Source of the DNA: an uncultured Bacteroides sp.
GTDB lineage: Bacteria > Bacteroidota > Bacteroidia > Bacteroidales > Bacteroidaceae
NCBI GenBank assembly: GCA_900766195.1
Contig: CAAFUN010000098.1
Coordinates: forward strand, 1-64,000
DNA: 64,000 nt
Direction: 5' to 3'
In this document: in pieces, positions 25,182 to 36,131 of the stretch
How positions within the stretch are numbered: position 1 is the stretch's first letter
Layout: every line of letters starts with the position of its first letter
The notes under the pieces: generated by a model
The model's database searches: none
What the model was told of the DNA's origin: nothing
The model's input: the letters and a program-made list of their open reading frames with translations, nothing else
Program-made: the position numbers and the translations under genes

Positions 25182-27974
25182 TTAGAATGAATAAGCTACG
25201 GACAAATTAAAATTACGTCCCGGCTTATAGCTCTTTGTAACTTCTTCATATTTGATTTTTTCTCCCGTACTACTTGTAGCATTTCCAAATTGCTTGAAAT
25301 TAATGCGTTGTGCCAATAGGTCGCGTACTGCTGCTTTCACCTCAAACTTTCCAAACTTCTTACTGGCGGAAAGGTCTATAGCGTCATGTGGCATTTCATA
25401 AGAATTTGGGATATTACTGGTTTGATCTCCATTGCTTCCCACTGTACGTCCTACACCGATGATGCGTTTACCAATACGATTGTATAATGCGGCAATGTTT
25501 AAATTCCATTTAGGATGCTGATAGAATATACCTGTATTGATGAGATAAGGAGACTGGCCCTGCATAGCACGGTCTTCTTCTTTACTACCTTTCTCAAATT
25601 CCACTTTGCTTTTGATCAGTGCACCATTGAATGACCAGCTAAAATTTGGTAATCCTATAAAATTCAAATTCTTACGTAGATCTACTTCTATTCCGTAGTT
25701 GTTGGCCGCCTTTGCATTTTTGTTAGAATACACAAGATCGGTACCACCTGCTACGGTGTAAGTCCACTCAATGGGAGATTCGAAATGTTTGTAAAATAAA
25801 GCTACAGATACTGATTCACCGTTGGAGGGATACCATTCATAACGAAAATCTATGTTGTGAATATAGGCAGGTTTTAGTCCAGGATTTCCTTCTACATCGG
25901 AAGCTAAATCGAAGTCATAATATACGGATGTAGAAACTTCACGAAATTCAGGGCGATTGACAGATTTACCGTAGGCAAGGCGTAATTGCTGCTTTTCGGT
26001 CAGTTTGTACGTGGCATTTACCGATGGGAATAAATCGTTGTATTTGTAATACATACTCTGGTGACTTTCCACGTCATCACGTGTATTTTTCACTAATTCC
26101 ATTTTAGTATATTCATAGCGGATACCGGCATAAACATCAATTCGTGCATTTATAGGAAGATTGGCACTGATGTATCCAGCTCCCAACCAATTATTTCCGG
26201 AATAATCATTACTTTTGCGTACTTGCTCGTACATGAATAACTTATTTTCTCCGTAATTGCTATTTACCATCAGTTGAGTAGGCAGATCAAATTTTCTAAA
26301 TCCTGAAGGCATGTTGTCTCCCCAATTATAGAAAAACTGACGGGTATTGTAGGTACGTGTACGGTATTCTCCATAAGCTCCGGCTTTCAAGGTAGGAGTG
26401 AAGCTACCAAACTGTAAATCACGTTGATAATTGACATTTGCCGATCCTACATGCTCGTCGAGACGGGTAAATTCACGACTAATGTCATTAGCTGAAGTCA
26501 AAGTGATAGTCCCCGGTTCGTCAATATCATTCAGAATATAACGACGACGGTCGGGTAAGAGGCGGTTGGCGTAAGAATAGCCTGCACTCCAGTCCAGCTT
26601 GCCATTGTCTAAAGTGTGTTTGCCGGTGAACTGTCCGTTATAGGTGCTACGGCTGGAGTAATAATACTCGTAGGTTTTCTCGTTGTTATTCTGCGCATCA
26701 AATCCGTATCGGCTGGTATAGCGATTTTTACCGATTTGATTGAAGATATTCTTGAATTCATAGTGATTGCGGCTGTTCTTGGGTTGATACATCAAGTTGA
26801 GCAGCACACCTACACGTACGTCATTATTATATTGATTGTCTGTGCTTTTGCGTAGATACACGGAATGCCCATTCACTGCATCATAAGATCCGAAGAGTGA
26901 ATTATCCATATCAAGATAAGTCTTGTAGCTATTGCTGTAGTTGAGCGAGGCAAGCAGGCCGAACTGACGTCCACTTTCAGTCTCCCAACGGTGAGCATAG
27001 TTCATATTGAACTTTAAGTCTCCCACAGGAGTCTTTTTCTTTATTGTCCAGTCATTGTTCAATCCGTTAGTTAACAGGTTAATGCGGCTCGGATAATTTG
27101 GGTAGGTATTCATGGTGCGTTTTATTCCTCCGTCAAGAGTGCGAAGCCCGTCATCGAAACCTAAGAAATCTGTTCCGCTACCTTTATTGTAAAGGAAATC
27201 TTTGAAGTGGGTTTGATCATTTATACTTGTTCCCAAAGAAATATTGAATGAGTTTTCACTGGGCATGTCCTTTGTATTTACCATGATGAAACCACCGGTA
27301 AAATCGGCGGGATATTCTGGTGCCGGACTTTTTACAATGACCATGTTATCCAATTGTGAGCTGGGGATAATATCGAATGAGAAAGCCCTTGAATCAGGCT
27401 CTGAGCTTGGTACTGCACTACCGTTGATCCATACATTGTTATAGCGTTGCGATAATCCGCGTACCATAACAAACTTCTCGTCGATGATGCTGACACCGGG
27501 TACGCGTTTGATAACCTCTGAAGCATCTTTATCCTGCGTTTTACTGATCTGCTGTGCAGATACACCGCTTTGTACAACAAGACTTTTACGTTGTTCACTA
27601 ATTAAAGCGTTCTCTGTATTTCTTTTTTTCTGTGCTACGATGGATACTTCTCCCAGTGCCTGAGCATCAGTCTCCATTTCAAAATTGAGAATCATGTCGG
27701 AATTACTTACTTTCACACTACCTTGGCGAATGTTTTTGTATCCTACATACCTCACTTCAAGCGCATAAGTTCCTGCTTTTACAGAAAGTGTATAGTTACC
27801 GTCAACATCAGCTACAGCTCCAAGAGATGTGCCTACAATTTGTACGGTAGTTCCTGTAAGAGGTTCTTTGCTTTGTTTGTCAGTAATCTTTCCTTTGATT
27901 GTTCCTGCCATACTGCTTATGGCATAAAATGTGGTGAGTAAGAAGAAAAATGCTTTTTTAAAATTTGTATTCAT
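25182..27974 (-). CDS. TonB-dependent outer-membrane receptor with carboxypeptidase-like N-terminal domain
   Basis: A 930-residue receptor with a signal peptide (MNTNFKKAFFFLLTTFYAIS), then a CarboxypepD_reg-like domain at about 24-105 (IKGKITDKQSKEPLTGTTV). The plug at about 120-245 includes VIKRVPGVSIIDEKFVMVRG, and a 22-stranded barrel ends NLSVAYSF with the terminal Phe expected for outer-membrane insertion. It imports a substrate using TonB energy. The partner is the beta-helix-like lipoprotein just downstream rather than a SusD protein, so this is not a classic polysaccharide locus. A histidine kinase gene lies divergently upstream across 273 bp and may take part in control. Confidence 0.9.
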   Translation of the reverse strand: MNTNFKKAFFFLLTTFYAISSMAGTIKGKITDKQSKEPLTGTTVQIVGTSLGAVADVDGNYTLSVKAGTYALEVRYVGYKNIRQGSVKVSNSDMILNFEMETDAQALGEVSIVAQKKRNTENALISEQRKSLVVQSGVSAQQISKTQDKDASEVIKRVPGVSIIDEKFVMVRGLSQRYNNVWINGSAVPSSEPDSRAFSFDIIPSSQLDNMVIVKSPAPEYPADFTGGFIMVNTKDMPSENSFNISLGTSINDQTHFKDFLYNKGSGTDFLGFDDGLRTLDGGIKRTMNTYPNYPSRINLLTNGLNNDWTIKKKTPVGDLKFNMNYAHRWETESGRQFGLLASLNYSNSYKTYLDMDNSLFGSYDAVNGHSVYLRKSTDNQYNNDVRVGVLLNLMYQPKNSRNHYEFKNIFNQIGKNRYTSRYGFDAQNNNEKTYEYYYSSRSTYNGQFTGKHTLDNGKLDWSAGYSYANRLLPDRRRYILNDIDEPGTITLTSANDISREFTRLDEHVGSANVNYQRDLQFGSFTPTLKAGAYGEYRTRTYNTRQFFYNWGDNMPSGFRKFDLPTQLMVNSNYGENKLFMYEQVRKSNDYSGNNWLGAGYISANLPINARIDVYAGIRYEYTKMELVKNTRDDVESHQSMYYKYNDLFPSVNATYKLTEKQQLRLAYGKSVNRPEFREVSTSVYYDFDLASDVEGNPGLKPAYIHNIDFRYEWYPSNGESVSVALFYKHFESPIEWTYTVAGGTDLVYSNKNAKAANNYGIEVDLRKNLNFIGLPNFSWSFNGALIKSKVEFEKGSKEEDRAMQGQSPYLINTGIFYQHPKWNLNIAALYNRIGKRIIGVGRTVGSNGDQTSNIPNSYEMPHDAIDLSASKKFGKFEVKAAVRDLLAQRINFKQFGNATSSTGEKIKYEEVTKSYKPGRNFNLSVAYSF

Positions 27975-28091
27975 ACATTTCTTTTATACTAAATTTATCC
28001 GATACAAAGATGAAGTATAGTGGTTACATCTGTAATACACATGTCTTACATTTAGTTTTCTATTAAGTTTCAAATCTATTACGGATATTGA

Positions 28092-28111
28092 CTTCTTAAT
28101 ACATTAAGAAG
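28092..28111. promoter_or_regulatory. Palindrome between the TonB receptor and kinase genes
   Basis: CTTCTTAA and TTAAGAAG are perfect arms around TACA. Lying between divergent genes, it may be an operator. No T run follows on either strand, so it is not a clear terminator. Confidence 0.35.
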
Positions 28112-28209
28112 AGGAGGTCTTATTTTTGGAATAGTGTATGGTTTCTTATCTCTTAACATTTAAGTTTCAGTTTCTTGATAGAATCTGGTTGTAAATTGTA
28201 TTTTTTGGT

Positions 28210-28217
28210 TATGTTTG
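28210..28217 (+). promoter_or_regulatory. -7 element of the histidine kinase gene
   Basis: TATGTTTG fits TAnnTTTG and lies 30 bp before the start at 28248. The -33 candidate GTTG at 28188-28191 is a partial match with 18 bp spacing. Confidence 0.45.
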
Positions 28218-28247
28218 TGTAGTAATGCAACAAACCGAAGCTAGAAT

Positions 28248-30701
28248 ATGTATACTTTGACTAATAATCCTGAACATTTGCATCACCTTTCTATCCTTGA
28301 GAAAGTTGGTTGGTGGGAGTTTGATCAAACTCAAGGTGAACTCATTTTCTCAAAAGAGATTAGTCTACTTTTAGGCTTTGACTCTGAGCAGATGGCACTG
28401 GCTAAATTTGTAGGCTTGGTAGATGAAGAGTGTAGAAAGGAAGTCCTTGATTTTTTTTCTGTTTCAAATGGCCCGGGCATAATAGAATGGAATTTGCTGA
28501 TTACAACACCCAAGGACCGCTTCTTGGTGCGTCTGCGATATGATTCTGCATTATTGCAGTCGGGAGATAAAATAGTTGGTTCTCTTAAGATTCTTCAAGC
28601 TGGCGAAGATTATGCAATAGATGGGAATGCCGTGAGTAGTGTTCACCAATTCTTAGGTAGGAATCAATCAATATCCCGTTCTTTACGAGTGTTTATGGAA
28701 GATAATGATCTGGATAAGGTCATTCATAAGGTTTTGGAGGAGATACGCTGCTCTTTCCATGCCGACCGTGTATTTATTTTTGAATTTGATGCTGATGATC
28801 GTGTGCAACGATGTATTTATGAGGTAGTAAGTGCTGGTACAGCTTCGGTAAAAGATATGTTGCATCGAGTGAATACAAATGAAACTAAATGGCTGTTGAA
28901 TGAGATTCTATCTGATCGCTCCATTATATTAGATTCTTTAGACATGCTTCCTGATCAAGCTAAACAGGAGCGCACTATACTACAAGGGCTTAGTGCGAAG
29001 TCTTTGATGGCTGTTCCGCTTCGTGACGCAGAAAAGATTTGGGGATATATAGCATTAGAGATGGTATCCCATACTCATAAGTGGAGTAAAGAAGACACCA
29101 GCTGTTTTTATTCATTGGCAAATATTATTAGCATCTGCGTTAGTTTGAGGAAATCGAAGGATGATCTTGTTAAAGAGCGTACTGAGATGAAAAAAACATC
29201 TATGGAATTGGAAAATAGTAAGTCTTTGCTGAATAATATTTTTTCTATAATACCGGTAGGCGTTGAGGTTTATGATTGCGAAGGCAATCTGATGGATCTT
29301 AATAATAAGGATATGGAACTTTTTGGTATAATAGATAAAGAGAGTGCTATAGGACATAATATTTCTGAACGGACTTATCTCCCGAAAGAACTGCGTGAGT
29401 GGATAAAGCTGAAAGATCATTTCATCTTTTCTTATGATTATAGTTCTGGAGATGTAGACCAACAAACTGTTCCTTCTGATAGAGAAAAAATAGCTAACAT
29501 CAGTACCAAAGTTTGTAAATTGTACGATAGTGAAGGAGAATATCAAGGAGTTGTGCTTGTGCATATTGATAATACGGAGAAGCTTCTTTCAATGAGTCGC
29601 ATACGCGAGTTTGAACGTTTCTTTTCTCTGATTTCAGGATATGCCAAAGTGGGATACTCTAAACTGAATATACTAACTGGTGAAGGTTATGCTATTAAAC
29701 AATGGTATAAGAACATGGCTGAATCGGAGGATACTCCTCTTACTGAAATCGTAGGTAGGTATGCTAATATGCACCCCGATGATCGGAAATACTTGCTTGG
29801 TTTTTTTGATAAGCTGAAGAAGCATGAAGCTAATTATTTTCAAAGAGAGGTCCGTATCCTTAAACCGGGAACTTTAAATGAATGGACATGGCTAAGAATG
29901 CATGTTATTCTTAATATTTATCAGCCGGAAAATAACCTCATAGAGGTTATTAGTGTGAGTTATGATATAACGGAACTGAAAGAAATTGAATTTAATTTAG
30001 TAGAAGCCAAAGAAAGAGCTGAAGCAGCCGATCTGTTGAAAACAGCTTTTATTGCAAATATGAGTCATGAGATACGAACGCCTCTAAATGCAATAGTGGG
30101 CTTCTCTAATCTTTTAGTGGAAATAAATAATGAAGAAGAAAAACGACAATTCCAGCATGTTATTGAAGAGAATAGCGAACAGCTGTTGAAGATTGTAGCT
30201 AATATCCTTGATTTGTCTAAGATTGAAACGGATAAATTTGAATTTAGTTATACTACATTTGACTTTAATATGCTATGCCAAAACGTCATTCAAACATTGC
30301 AGCCTAAGGTTAGTCCCACGGTAGAGGTCTTTTTTAAGCCTGAATTTGTTGCATATGAATTGACTAGTGATTACGCCAGGTTGCAACAAGTATTATCAAA
30401 TCTGTTTGATAATGCAATTAAGTTTACTTCGCAAGGTAGTATAAGTATAAGTTATTCTCTTTTGCCGGATGCTTATTTACGAGTATCTGTCGAAGATACC
30501 GGTATCGGTATGGCAGCAGGTAAGCTACAATATGCTTTTGAACGTTTTACCAAATTGAATACTTTTGCACCTGGATCAGGACTAGGACTTTCTATATGTA
30601 AAAGTATTGTGGAACAATTGGGAGGGACTATAGGAGTGGATAGTAAGTTGGGTGAAGGCTCTTGTTTCTGGTTTACTATTCCTTTGTATGGGCAGAAATA
30701 A
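28248..30701 (+). CDS. Cytosolic PAS-GAF sensor histidine kinase
   Basis: An 817-residue kinase with no membrane segment, so it probably senses an internal signal. Order of domains: a PAS-like region at about 10-115 (WWEFDQTQGELIFS), a GAF domain at about 150-310, a short coiled coil, a PAS domain at about 330-455, another PAS at about 460-590, then HisKA with phosphate-accepting His607 in NMSHEIRTPLN. The HATPase_c domain at about 705-815 has an N box NLFDNAIKF and G boxes DTGIGM and GSGLGLSI. No receiver or DNA-binding domain is attached and no response regulator gene is next to it, so it is an orphan kinase. It diverges from the TonB receptor gene. Confidence 0.9.
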   Translation: MYTLTNNPEHLHHLSILEKVGWWEFDQTQGELIFSKEISLLLGFDSEQMALAKFVGLVDEECRKEVLDFFSVSNGPGIIEWNLLITTPKDRFLVRLRYDSALLQSGDKIVGSLKILQAGEDYAIDGNAVSSVHQFLGRNQSISRSLRVFMEDNDLDKVIHKVLEEIRCSFHADRVFIFEFDADDRVQRCIYEVVSAGTASVKDMLHRVNTNETKWLLNEILSDRSIILDSLDMLPDQAKQERTILQGLSAKSLMAVPLRDAEKIWGYIALEMVSHTHKWSKEDTSCFYSLANIISICVSLRKSKDDLVKERTEMKKTSMELENSKSLLNNIFSIIPVGVEVYDCEGNLMDLNNKDMELFGIIDKESAIGHNISERTYLPKELREWIKLKDHFIFSYDYSSGDVDQQTVPSDREKIANISTKVCKLYDSEGEYQGVVLVHIDNTEKLLSMSRIREFERFFSLISGYAKVGYSKLNILTGEGYAIKQWYKNMAESEDTPLTEIVGRYANMHPDDRKYLLGFFDKLKKHEANYFQREVRILKPGTLNEWTWLRMHVILNIYQPENNLIEVISVSYDITELKEIEFNLVEAKERAEAADLLKTAFIANMSHEIRTPLNAIVGFSNLLVEINNEEEKRQFQHVIEENSEQLLKIVANILDLSKIETDKFEFSYTTFDFNMLCQNVIQTLQPKVSPTVEVFFKPEFVAYELTSDYARLQQVLSNLFDNAIKFTSQGSISISYSLLPDAYLRVSVEDTGIGMAAGKLQYAFERFTKLNTFAPGSGLGLSICKSIVEQLGGTIGVDSKLGEGSCFWFTIPLYGQK

Positions 30702-30745
30702 ATAGATTGTCCGTATGTTGGTCTTTCTATGAATTACTAGTATTA

Positions 30746-30800
30746 TATAAGATCAATGCCCCTCAGAATAAATATAGTTCTGAGGGGCATTGATCTTATA
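30746..30800. terminator. Bidirectional terminator between the kinase and nuoN
   Basis: Perfect 23-bp arms 30746-30768 and 30778-30800 (core GATCAATGCCCCTCAGAA) with a 9-base loop lie between two convergent genes. AT-rich ends supply U runs in both directions. Confidence 0.85.
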
Positions 30801-30823
30801 AATTTTCTACTGTCTTTGCTATC

Positions 30824-32263
30824 TTATAGTCCGAAAGAGAATTTGTCAATGTATTGATATACCACACTGGCAATACTCAATACGATAATACCTGCCGTAC
30901 AAATTAGCAAACTGGTGCGTGTGTAATTATCGCTACGGAAAGCTATGATAGGCTCTTCATTTTTATTGATGTACATGGATTTCACAACTTTCAGATAATA
31001 ATAAAGTGAAAGTACTGTGTTTACCAATGCGATGAATACCAACAGATGGAATCCACTATGGAATGCTGCTGCAAAAATGAAGAATTTAGAAAAGAATCCT
31101 GCAAATGGAGGTATACCTGCCAATGAGAATAAGCTAAGCGTCATCAAGAAAGATAACTTGGGATTAGTAGTATACAGTCCGTCATAATCTTCAAGCGTAA
31201 ATCTCTGAGAACGTAAGCCGATGATATTGATAACCGTGAATGCACCCAGGTTGGCAAATAGATATACCAATACATAATATACCAATGAAGTCATACCTTG
31301 AGGAGTGGCACTAATCACACCAAGCATGATATATCCGGCTTGAGAGATACTGGAGAAAGCCATCAAACGCATTATATTCTGCTGACGCAAAGCAAACAAG
31401 TTGGCTAGCGTGATTGATGCAATAATGATCCAATATAGAACTTCCTGCCATTGAGCAATCATAGGAGCAAATACCTTAATAAGTATTGCCATCAATACGA
31501 AAGCAGCTGACCCTTTGGATATCACACTTAAATAAGCTGTTACTGTAGCAGGAGAACCCTCATACACGTCAGCTGTCCAGAGGTGGAAAGGTACAAGTGA
31601 CAGTTTGAAACCCATACCTGAAAAGAAAAATACGAAAGCCATAATTTGTATGGCGCTTCCGTTGATATGAGATGGTATATCATTGAAATACAATGTACCT
31701 ACCGTACCGTAAATCAGTGAAAGTCCAAAGAGTAACAAACCACTGGAAAATAAAGCTGTCAAAATGTATTTTGCTCCTGCTTCTGCAGAATGGTGGCGGT
31801 ATTTATCGAATGCCACGAGTGCAGCCATAGGTATACTTGCCATTTCAAGACCGATGAAGAACATTATGAAATGTCCGGCCGAAATCATGAAATACATACC
31901 TAGTAGAGTGGAAAGTGTCAATATATAAAATTCACCCTGCTTGATCAGATTGTCCGGTTGGCGTAACCATTCGTGTGCCATCAGAAAGACAACGATGGTT
32001 CCTATACTTAAAATTGATTTAATGATGCTGTGTATGGGAGTGTTGTAATACATTCCGCCGAAAGCTTCCGATACCGGACCCGGGACAATATTTACCAACG
32101 TGTGTATAGTGAGTAATACAACCGGCAATAATGTATTAAGACGCGGGTTACCGCCTTTTTTATGTGCATCGGGACAAAGAAAAAGATCGGCAATGAAAAG
32201 GATAACAATGACCGCTATCAGCGACAGCTCTCCTTTCATAACTAGAAATTGGGAATAATCCAT
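30824..32263 (-). CDS. nuoN: NADH-quinone oxidoreductase-like subunit N
   Basis: A 479-residue antiporter-like membrane subunit of respiratory complex I, with about fourteen hydrophobic helices and the family core segment [19 protein letters not shown], in which charged residues line the proton path. It is the last gene of the operon and ends 24 bp before a strong bidirectional terminator. The gap to nuoM is 32 bp. Confidence 0.95.
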   Translation of the reverse strand: MDYSQFLVMKGELSLIAVIVILFIADLFLCPDAHKKGGNPRLNTLLPVVLLTIHTLVNIVPGPVSEAFGGMYYNTPIHSIIKSILSIGTIVVFLMAHEWLRQPDNLIKQGEFYILTLSTLLGMYFMISAGHFIMFFIGLEMASIPMAALVAFDKYRHHSAEAGAKYILTALFSSGLLLFGLSLIYGTVGTLYFNDIPSHINGSAIQIMAFVFFFSGMGFKLSLVPFHLWTADVYEGSPATVTAYLSVISKGSAAFVLMAILIKVFAPMIAQWQEVLYWIIIASITLANLFALRQQNIMRLMAFSSISQAGYIMLGVISATPQGMTSLVYYVLVYLFANLGAFTVINIIGLRSQRFTLEDYDGLYTTNPKLSFLMTLSLFSLAGIPPFAGFFSKFFIFAAAFHSGFHLLVFIALVNTVLSLYYYLKVVKSMYINKNEEPIIAFRSDNYTRTSLLICTAGIIVLSIASVVYQYIDKFSFGL

Positions 32264-32295
32264 ATTTTTACAATTTGACGATTTTCGATTCTATT

Positions 32296-33777
32296 CTATT
32301 TAAAAACCTGTACCAATGGTAATACGCTATCGCTGATCATATTGCTTATCCATAATGGAGCAAGTCCTAGACCGGCAACGCAAACTATAAGTATGATAAC
32401 TGCTGTACGCTCATCCCAAGTAGCATCGGTCAATGCTAAATGATGCTTGTTTGTACATGTTCCATACAGAATCTTTCCAACAAGACGTAAAATATAAACT
32501 GCAGTTATTACAATACTGGAACAAGCTATTATAGTCCATGTGCGATGGAACACATCGGGATGCTGGAAAGCACCATTGAAAATGGTCATTTCAGCAATAA
32601 AGCCGCTTAGTCCTGGTAGGCCTAAGTTGGCAAGTCCGGCAATCACATAGCAAACCGACAAGAATGGCATTACTTTCATTAAGCCGCTGAGCTCACGTAC
32701 GTCACGTGTGTGAGTACGACCATAGATCATACCGATAAGGGCAAAGAAAAGAGCTGTCATCAATCCATGTGAAAGCATCTGTAATACTGCACCGGTACAA
32801 GCTGTTTGATTCATCATTAAGATGGCAAATAAAACAAGTCCGCAATGGCTTACAGAGGAATATGCGTTGATGTATTTAAGGTCGGTTTGCACGCAAGCAG
32901 AAAATGCTCCGTAGACAACCGATATACCTGTCAATATGAGGAATATCCATCCCAGTTCCTGAGCTGCTTCAGGCATAAGATACATAGCTATACGGAAACA
33001 TCCGTAACCTCCAAGTTTCATAAGAACACCTGCATGTAACATGGATACTGCGGTAGGAGCGGAAGCATGACCATCAGGACTCCATGTATGGAATGGGAAT
33101 AAAGCTCCTAATACTCCAAAACCTAGGAATGTTAAAGGGAACCAAATGCGTTGTTGTTCAATAGGAATATTGTGCAGTTTGGCTATTTCCAATAAATTCA
33201 TACTAGTGCCTCCCGAGCCGTAATAAATACCAAGGATACCTATCAAAAGAAAGGCAGATCCTCCCATTAGCATCAGCGTCAGCTTCATTGCGGAGTATTC
33301 CTTTTTTCCACTTCCCCATACACCAATAAGCAGGTACATTGGAATAAGTGCCACTTCATAGAACAAGAACATGGTGAATAGATCCGTTGAAATAAAGAAT
33401 CCGAAAACACCCATGGAAAGTAGTGTGAACCATAAGAAGTATTCCTTAGTCAACGGTTGTAGTCTCCATGAAGCAAATGTTCCGGTGAATACAATGAAGG
33501 CGGATAATAATAACATGGCTACAGATATGCCGTCTACTCCAACAGAATAATGTATGTTGAGAGCGGGATACCAGGGAATATCTGCACGGAATAGCATTTC
33601 ATCCGTTGCTCCGGCGTGCCGGGCATTGAGGTAAGCAACTGTTAATGCAATGGCTGCAACAAGCAATGCCGATGCGCCTATAACCATCACCGTGCGTATC
33701 TGTCGGATATTACGGCTTAACCAAAGCCCTAATAGCATCAACATCGGGATGAAAACAAAGATTGATAACAGATTCAT
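32296..33777 (-). CDS. nuoM: NADH-quinone oxidoreductase-like subunit M
   Basis: A 493-residue antiporter-like subunit with about fourteen helices. LFYEVALIPMYLLIG carries the conserved helix-5 Glu, and the core FPFHTWSPDGHASAPTAVS matches NuoM. It moves protons across the inner membrane when complex I is reduced. It sits 71 bp after nuoL and 32 bp before nuoN. Confidence 0.95.
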   Translation of the reverse strand: MNLLSIFVFIPMLMLLGLWLSRNIRQIRTVMVIGASALLVAAIALTVAYLNARHAGATDEMLFRADIPWYPALNIHYSVGVDGISVAMLLLSAFIVFTGTFASWRLQPLTKEYFLWFTLLSMGVFGFFISTDLFTMFLFYEVALIPMYLLIGVWGSGKKEYSAMKLTLMLMGGSAFLLIGILGIYYGSGGTSMNLLEIAKLHNIPIEQQRIWFPLTFLGFGVLGALFPFHTWSPDGHASAPTAVSMLHAGVLMKLGGYGCFRIAMYLMPEAAQELGWIFLILTGISVVYGAFSACVQTDLKYINAYSSVSHCGLVLFAILMMNQTACTGAVLQMLSHGLMTALFFALIGMIYGRTHTRDVRELSGLMKVMPFLSVCYVIAGLANLGLPGLSGFIAEMTIFNGAFQHPDVFHRTWTIIACSSIVITAVYILRLVGKILYGTCTNKHHLALTDATWDERTAVIILIVCVAGLGLAPLWISNMISDSVLPLVQVFK

Positions 33778-33848
33778 CTTTATATTAATATTTTACGATT
33801 TAGTACTTTATTCTATCACTTTCTATATCGTCAGGTAGCCGTCAGCTT

Positions 33849-35738
33849 TTAAAGTAAAAGCATTAATACTAAAGCTAAGGTTCCCAACAGGAATACATAA
33901 GCATATTGTTGTATTTGTCCGCTTTGTAAACCACGTATTTCGTCACTGGTAGTGTTTGCACCCCAAGCAAGGAAGTTGAAGAAGCCATCTACGACATGAC
34001 GGTCAAACCAAGCTATAGGACGGCTGATACAGCCAAATATGATGCGATGAGTAACGAACTGATAGATTTCGTCAATATAGAAGCGGTGATAAGCTGCCGT
34101 CCACAAACCTCCGAAACGTTTCTTTAGCGAAACGGCTACCGGTTGCTTGTTACTCATATACATATACGTTGCAAGTGCAATAGACAGTACAGCTATAGCC
34201 ACACTTGTTATTGCAACGGTGGAATCTATATGGATGTCATAAGCATGTCCGTTGGACGAGATGAACTTTCCGAAAGGAATAAAACCGCTTACGCAAGTAA
34301 CAAGAGCTAAAAACATAAGTGGGAAAGTCATAGCCAAAGGACTTTCGTGTGGGGTATGCTCTGCATGAAGTTCTTTGTTCTCTGTTCCCCAGAATATTCC
34401 GAAATAAAGACGGAACATATAGAATGCGGTCATACCGGCAATAACAGCCATAATCCATCCCATTACAGGGCTGAATTCGAAACATGCTGCCAGAATCTCG
34501 TCTTTAGAGAAGAAACCGGAGAATGGAGGAATACCTGCAATAGCCAAACAAGCGATGAGGAAAGTAATGTGGGTAATAGGCATATATTTGCGTAATCCAC
34601 CCATAGCTGACATTTCATTGCTGTGTACGGCATGGATTATACTACCAGCTCCCAAGAATAAAAGAGCTTTAAACATGGCATGCGTGAACAAGTGGAACAT
34701 TCCGGCCATATAACCGAGCCCACCTTCATGAGGATCAGCTGATGTACAAACTCCAAGTGCTACCATCATAAAGCCGATCTGAGATATTGTAGAGAATGCC
34801 AGTACACGTTTGATGTCGCTCTGCACGCAAGCAATAGATGCAGCAAAGAAAGCTGTAAACGCGCCTACATAAGCTACTATGTGAAGTGTATCTGGGGCAT
34901 AAGCAATAAATAGCGGGAACATACGTGCCACTAAATATACACCTGCTACAACCATGGTAGCGGCATGAATCAATGCGGATACTGGTGTAGGGCCTTCCAT
35001 TGCGTCGGGCAACCAGATATGCAGCGGGAACATGGCACTTTTACCTGCTCCACCGATGAACATTAGTCCTAAAGCAAGTGGAAGCATGGCTGCACCTCCG
35101 GTCACTAATGATAGCTCATCCGGTTGGAAAGTATATGTGCCTGTATAATAACCATAGATCAATATACCTATAAGAAAACCTAGATCGGCAAAACGAGTCA
35201 CGATAAATGCTTTCTTTGAAGCGGCTACAGCCGAAGGCTTGGTATAATAGAAACCAATTAATAGATATGAACTGACACCCACTAACTCCCAGAATAAATA
35301 CATCTGGAAAATATTAGTTGCTACGACCAGCCCTAACATTGACATCGTAAACAAACTCAGAAATGCATAATAACGTTGAAAACCGCGTTCGCCTTTCATG
35401 TATCCAAATGAATAGATATGTACCATTAAGGATACGGTAGAAATCACGATTAACATCATTACCGAAATAGGATCCAAGAGGATACCCATGTCAATACTAA
35501 GTGTTGAGGTAAAAGGCAACCAAGTTGTGTTATAAGGCATGAGTTTGGCAAATGTTCCATCAGCCAAACGCGGTGCCGTGAAATACAGAACAGCAGTGAA
35601 ATAACTAATGGCAGTTACCGCTCCCAGTGCTATAGTACCAATTAACCCCGCTGTACGATGTGTCATCCACTTGCCGCCTATTCCTACTATGAGGAATGAA
35701 AAAAGCGGTATGAGGAGAATCAAAATTGTCAGTTCCAT
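33849..35738 (-). CDS. nuoL: NADH-quinone oxidoreductase-like subunit L
   Basis: A 629-residue subunit, the longest antiporter-like one, with the long lateral helix expected at the C-terminus. Conserved parts include LFWELVGVSSYLLIGFYY (helix-5 Glu), FPLHIWLPDAMEGPTPVSAL and HAMFKALLFL. It is the distal proton channel of complex I. It stands 57 bp after nuoK. Confidence 0.95.
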   Translation of the reverse strand: MELTILILLIPLFSFLIVGIGGKWMTHRTAGLIGTIALGAVTAISYFTAVLYFTAPRLADGTFAKLMPYNTTWLPFTSTLSIDMGILLDPISVMMLIVISTVSLMVHIYSFGYMKGERGFQRYYAFLSLFTMSMLGLVVATNIFQMYLFWELVGVSSYLLIGFYYTKPSAVAASKKAFIVTRFADLGFLIGILIYGYYTGTYTFQPDELSLVTGGAAMLPLALGLMFIGGAGKSAMFPLHIWLPDAMEGPTPVSALIHAATMVVAGVYLVARMFPLFIAYAPDTLHIVAYVGAFTAFFAASIACVQSDIKRVLAFSTISQIGFMMVALGVCTSADPHEGGLGYMAGMFHLFTHAMFKALLFLGAGSIIHAVHSNEMSAMGGLRKYMPITHITFLIACLAIAGIPPFSGFFSKDEILAACFEFSPVMGWIMAVIAGMTAFYMFRLYFGIFWGTENKELHAEHTPHESPLAMTFPLMFLALVTCVSGFIPFGKFISSNGHAYDIHIDSTVAITSVAIAVLSIALATYMYMSNKQPVAVSLKKRFGGLWTAAYHRFYIDEIYQFVTHRIIFGCISRPIAWFDRHVVDGFFNFLAWGANTTSDEIRGLQSGQIQQYAYVFLLGTLALVLMLLL

Positions 35739-35795
35739 ATTATATCAATTATCTTTTTTTATTCTAATGTATATTACTACTGCCGTTTTGGTGTA

Positions 35796-36104
35796 CTACC
35801 ATTTCATTTCATCCAACTTGTTAACTTGTATGCTGCGGATGTTGCGATAAATATTAATCATGATGGCAATAGCAATAGCTGTTTCCGCTGCTGATATAGC
35901 AATGGAAAATAAGGCAAAGAAGTGCCCTTCTAATCCATCGGGATACAGGAAGCGATTAAATACCGCAAAATTGATATCTGTTGCATTCAGTATCAGTTCT
36001 ATTGAAATAAGCATTGTTAGCGTACTGCGGCGGGTAAAGAACCCGAATATTCCGGCAAACAACATGATAGTTGATACTATCAGATAATATTCCATGTGAA
36101 TCAT
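35796..36104 (-). CDS. nuoK: NADH-quinone oxidoreductase-like subunit K
   Basis: A 102-residue membrane subunit with three helices. Conserved Glu residues sit in SIELILNATDINF and SAAETAIAIAI, the two positions needed for proton transfer. The start MIHMEYYLI matches the family length. It lies 27 bp after nuoJ. Confidence 0.95.
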   Translation of the reverse strand: MIHMEYYLIVSTIMLFAGIFGFFTRRSTLTMLISIELILNATDINFAVFNRFLYPDGLEGHFFALFSIAISAAETAIAIAIMINIYRNIRSIQVNKLDEMKW

Positions 36105-36131
36105 GAGAATAAAATTTATAGATTAATGAAT

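Noticed and set aside
27975..28247. Cobalamin or other riboswitch upstream of the TonB receptor
   Set aside because: No B12-box or other known riboswitch core was seen. Only a short palindrome is present.
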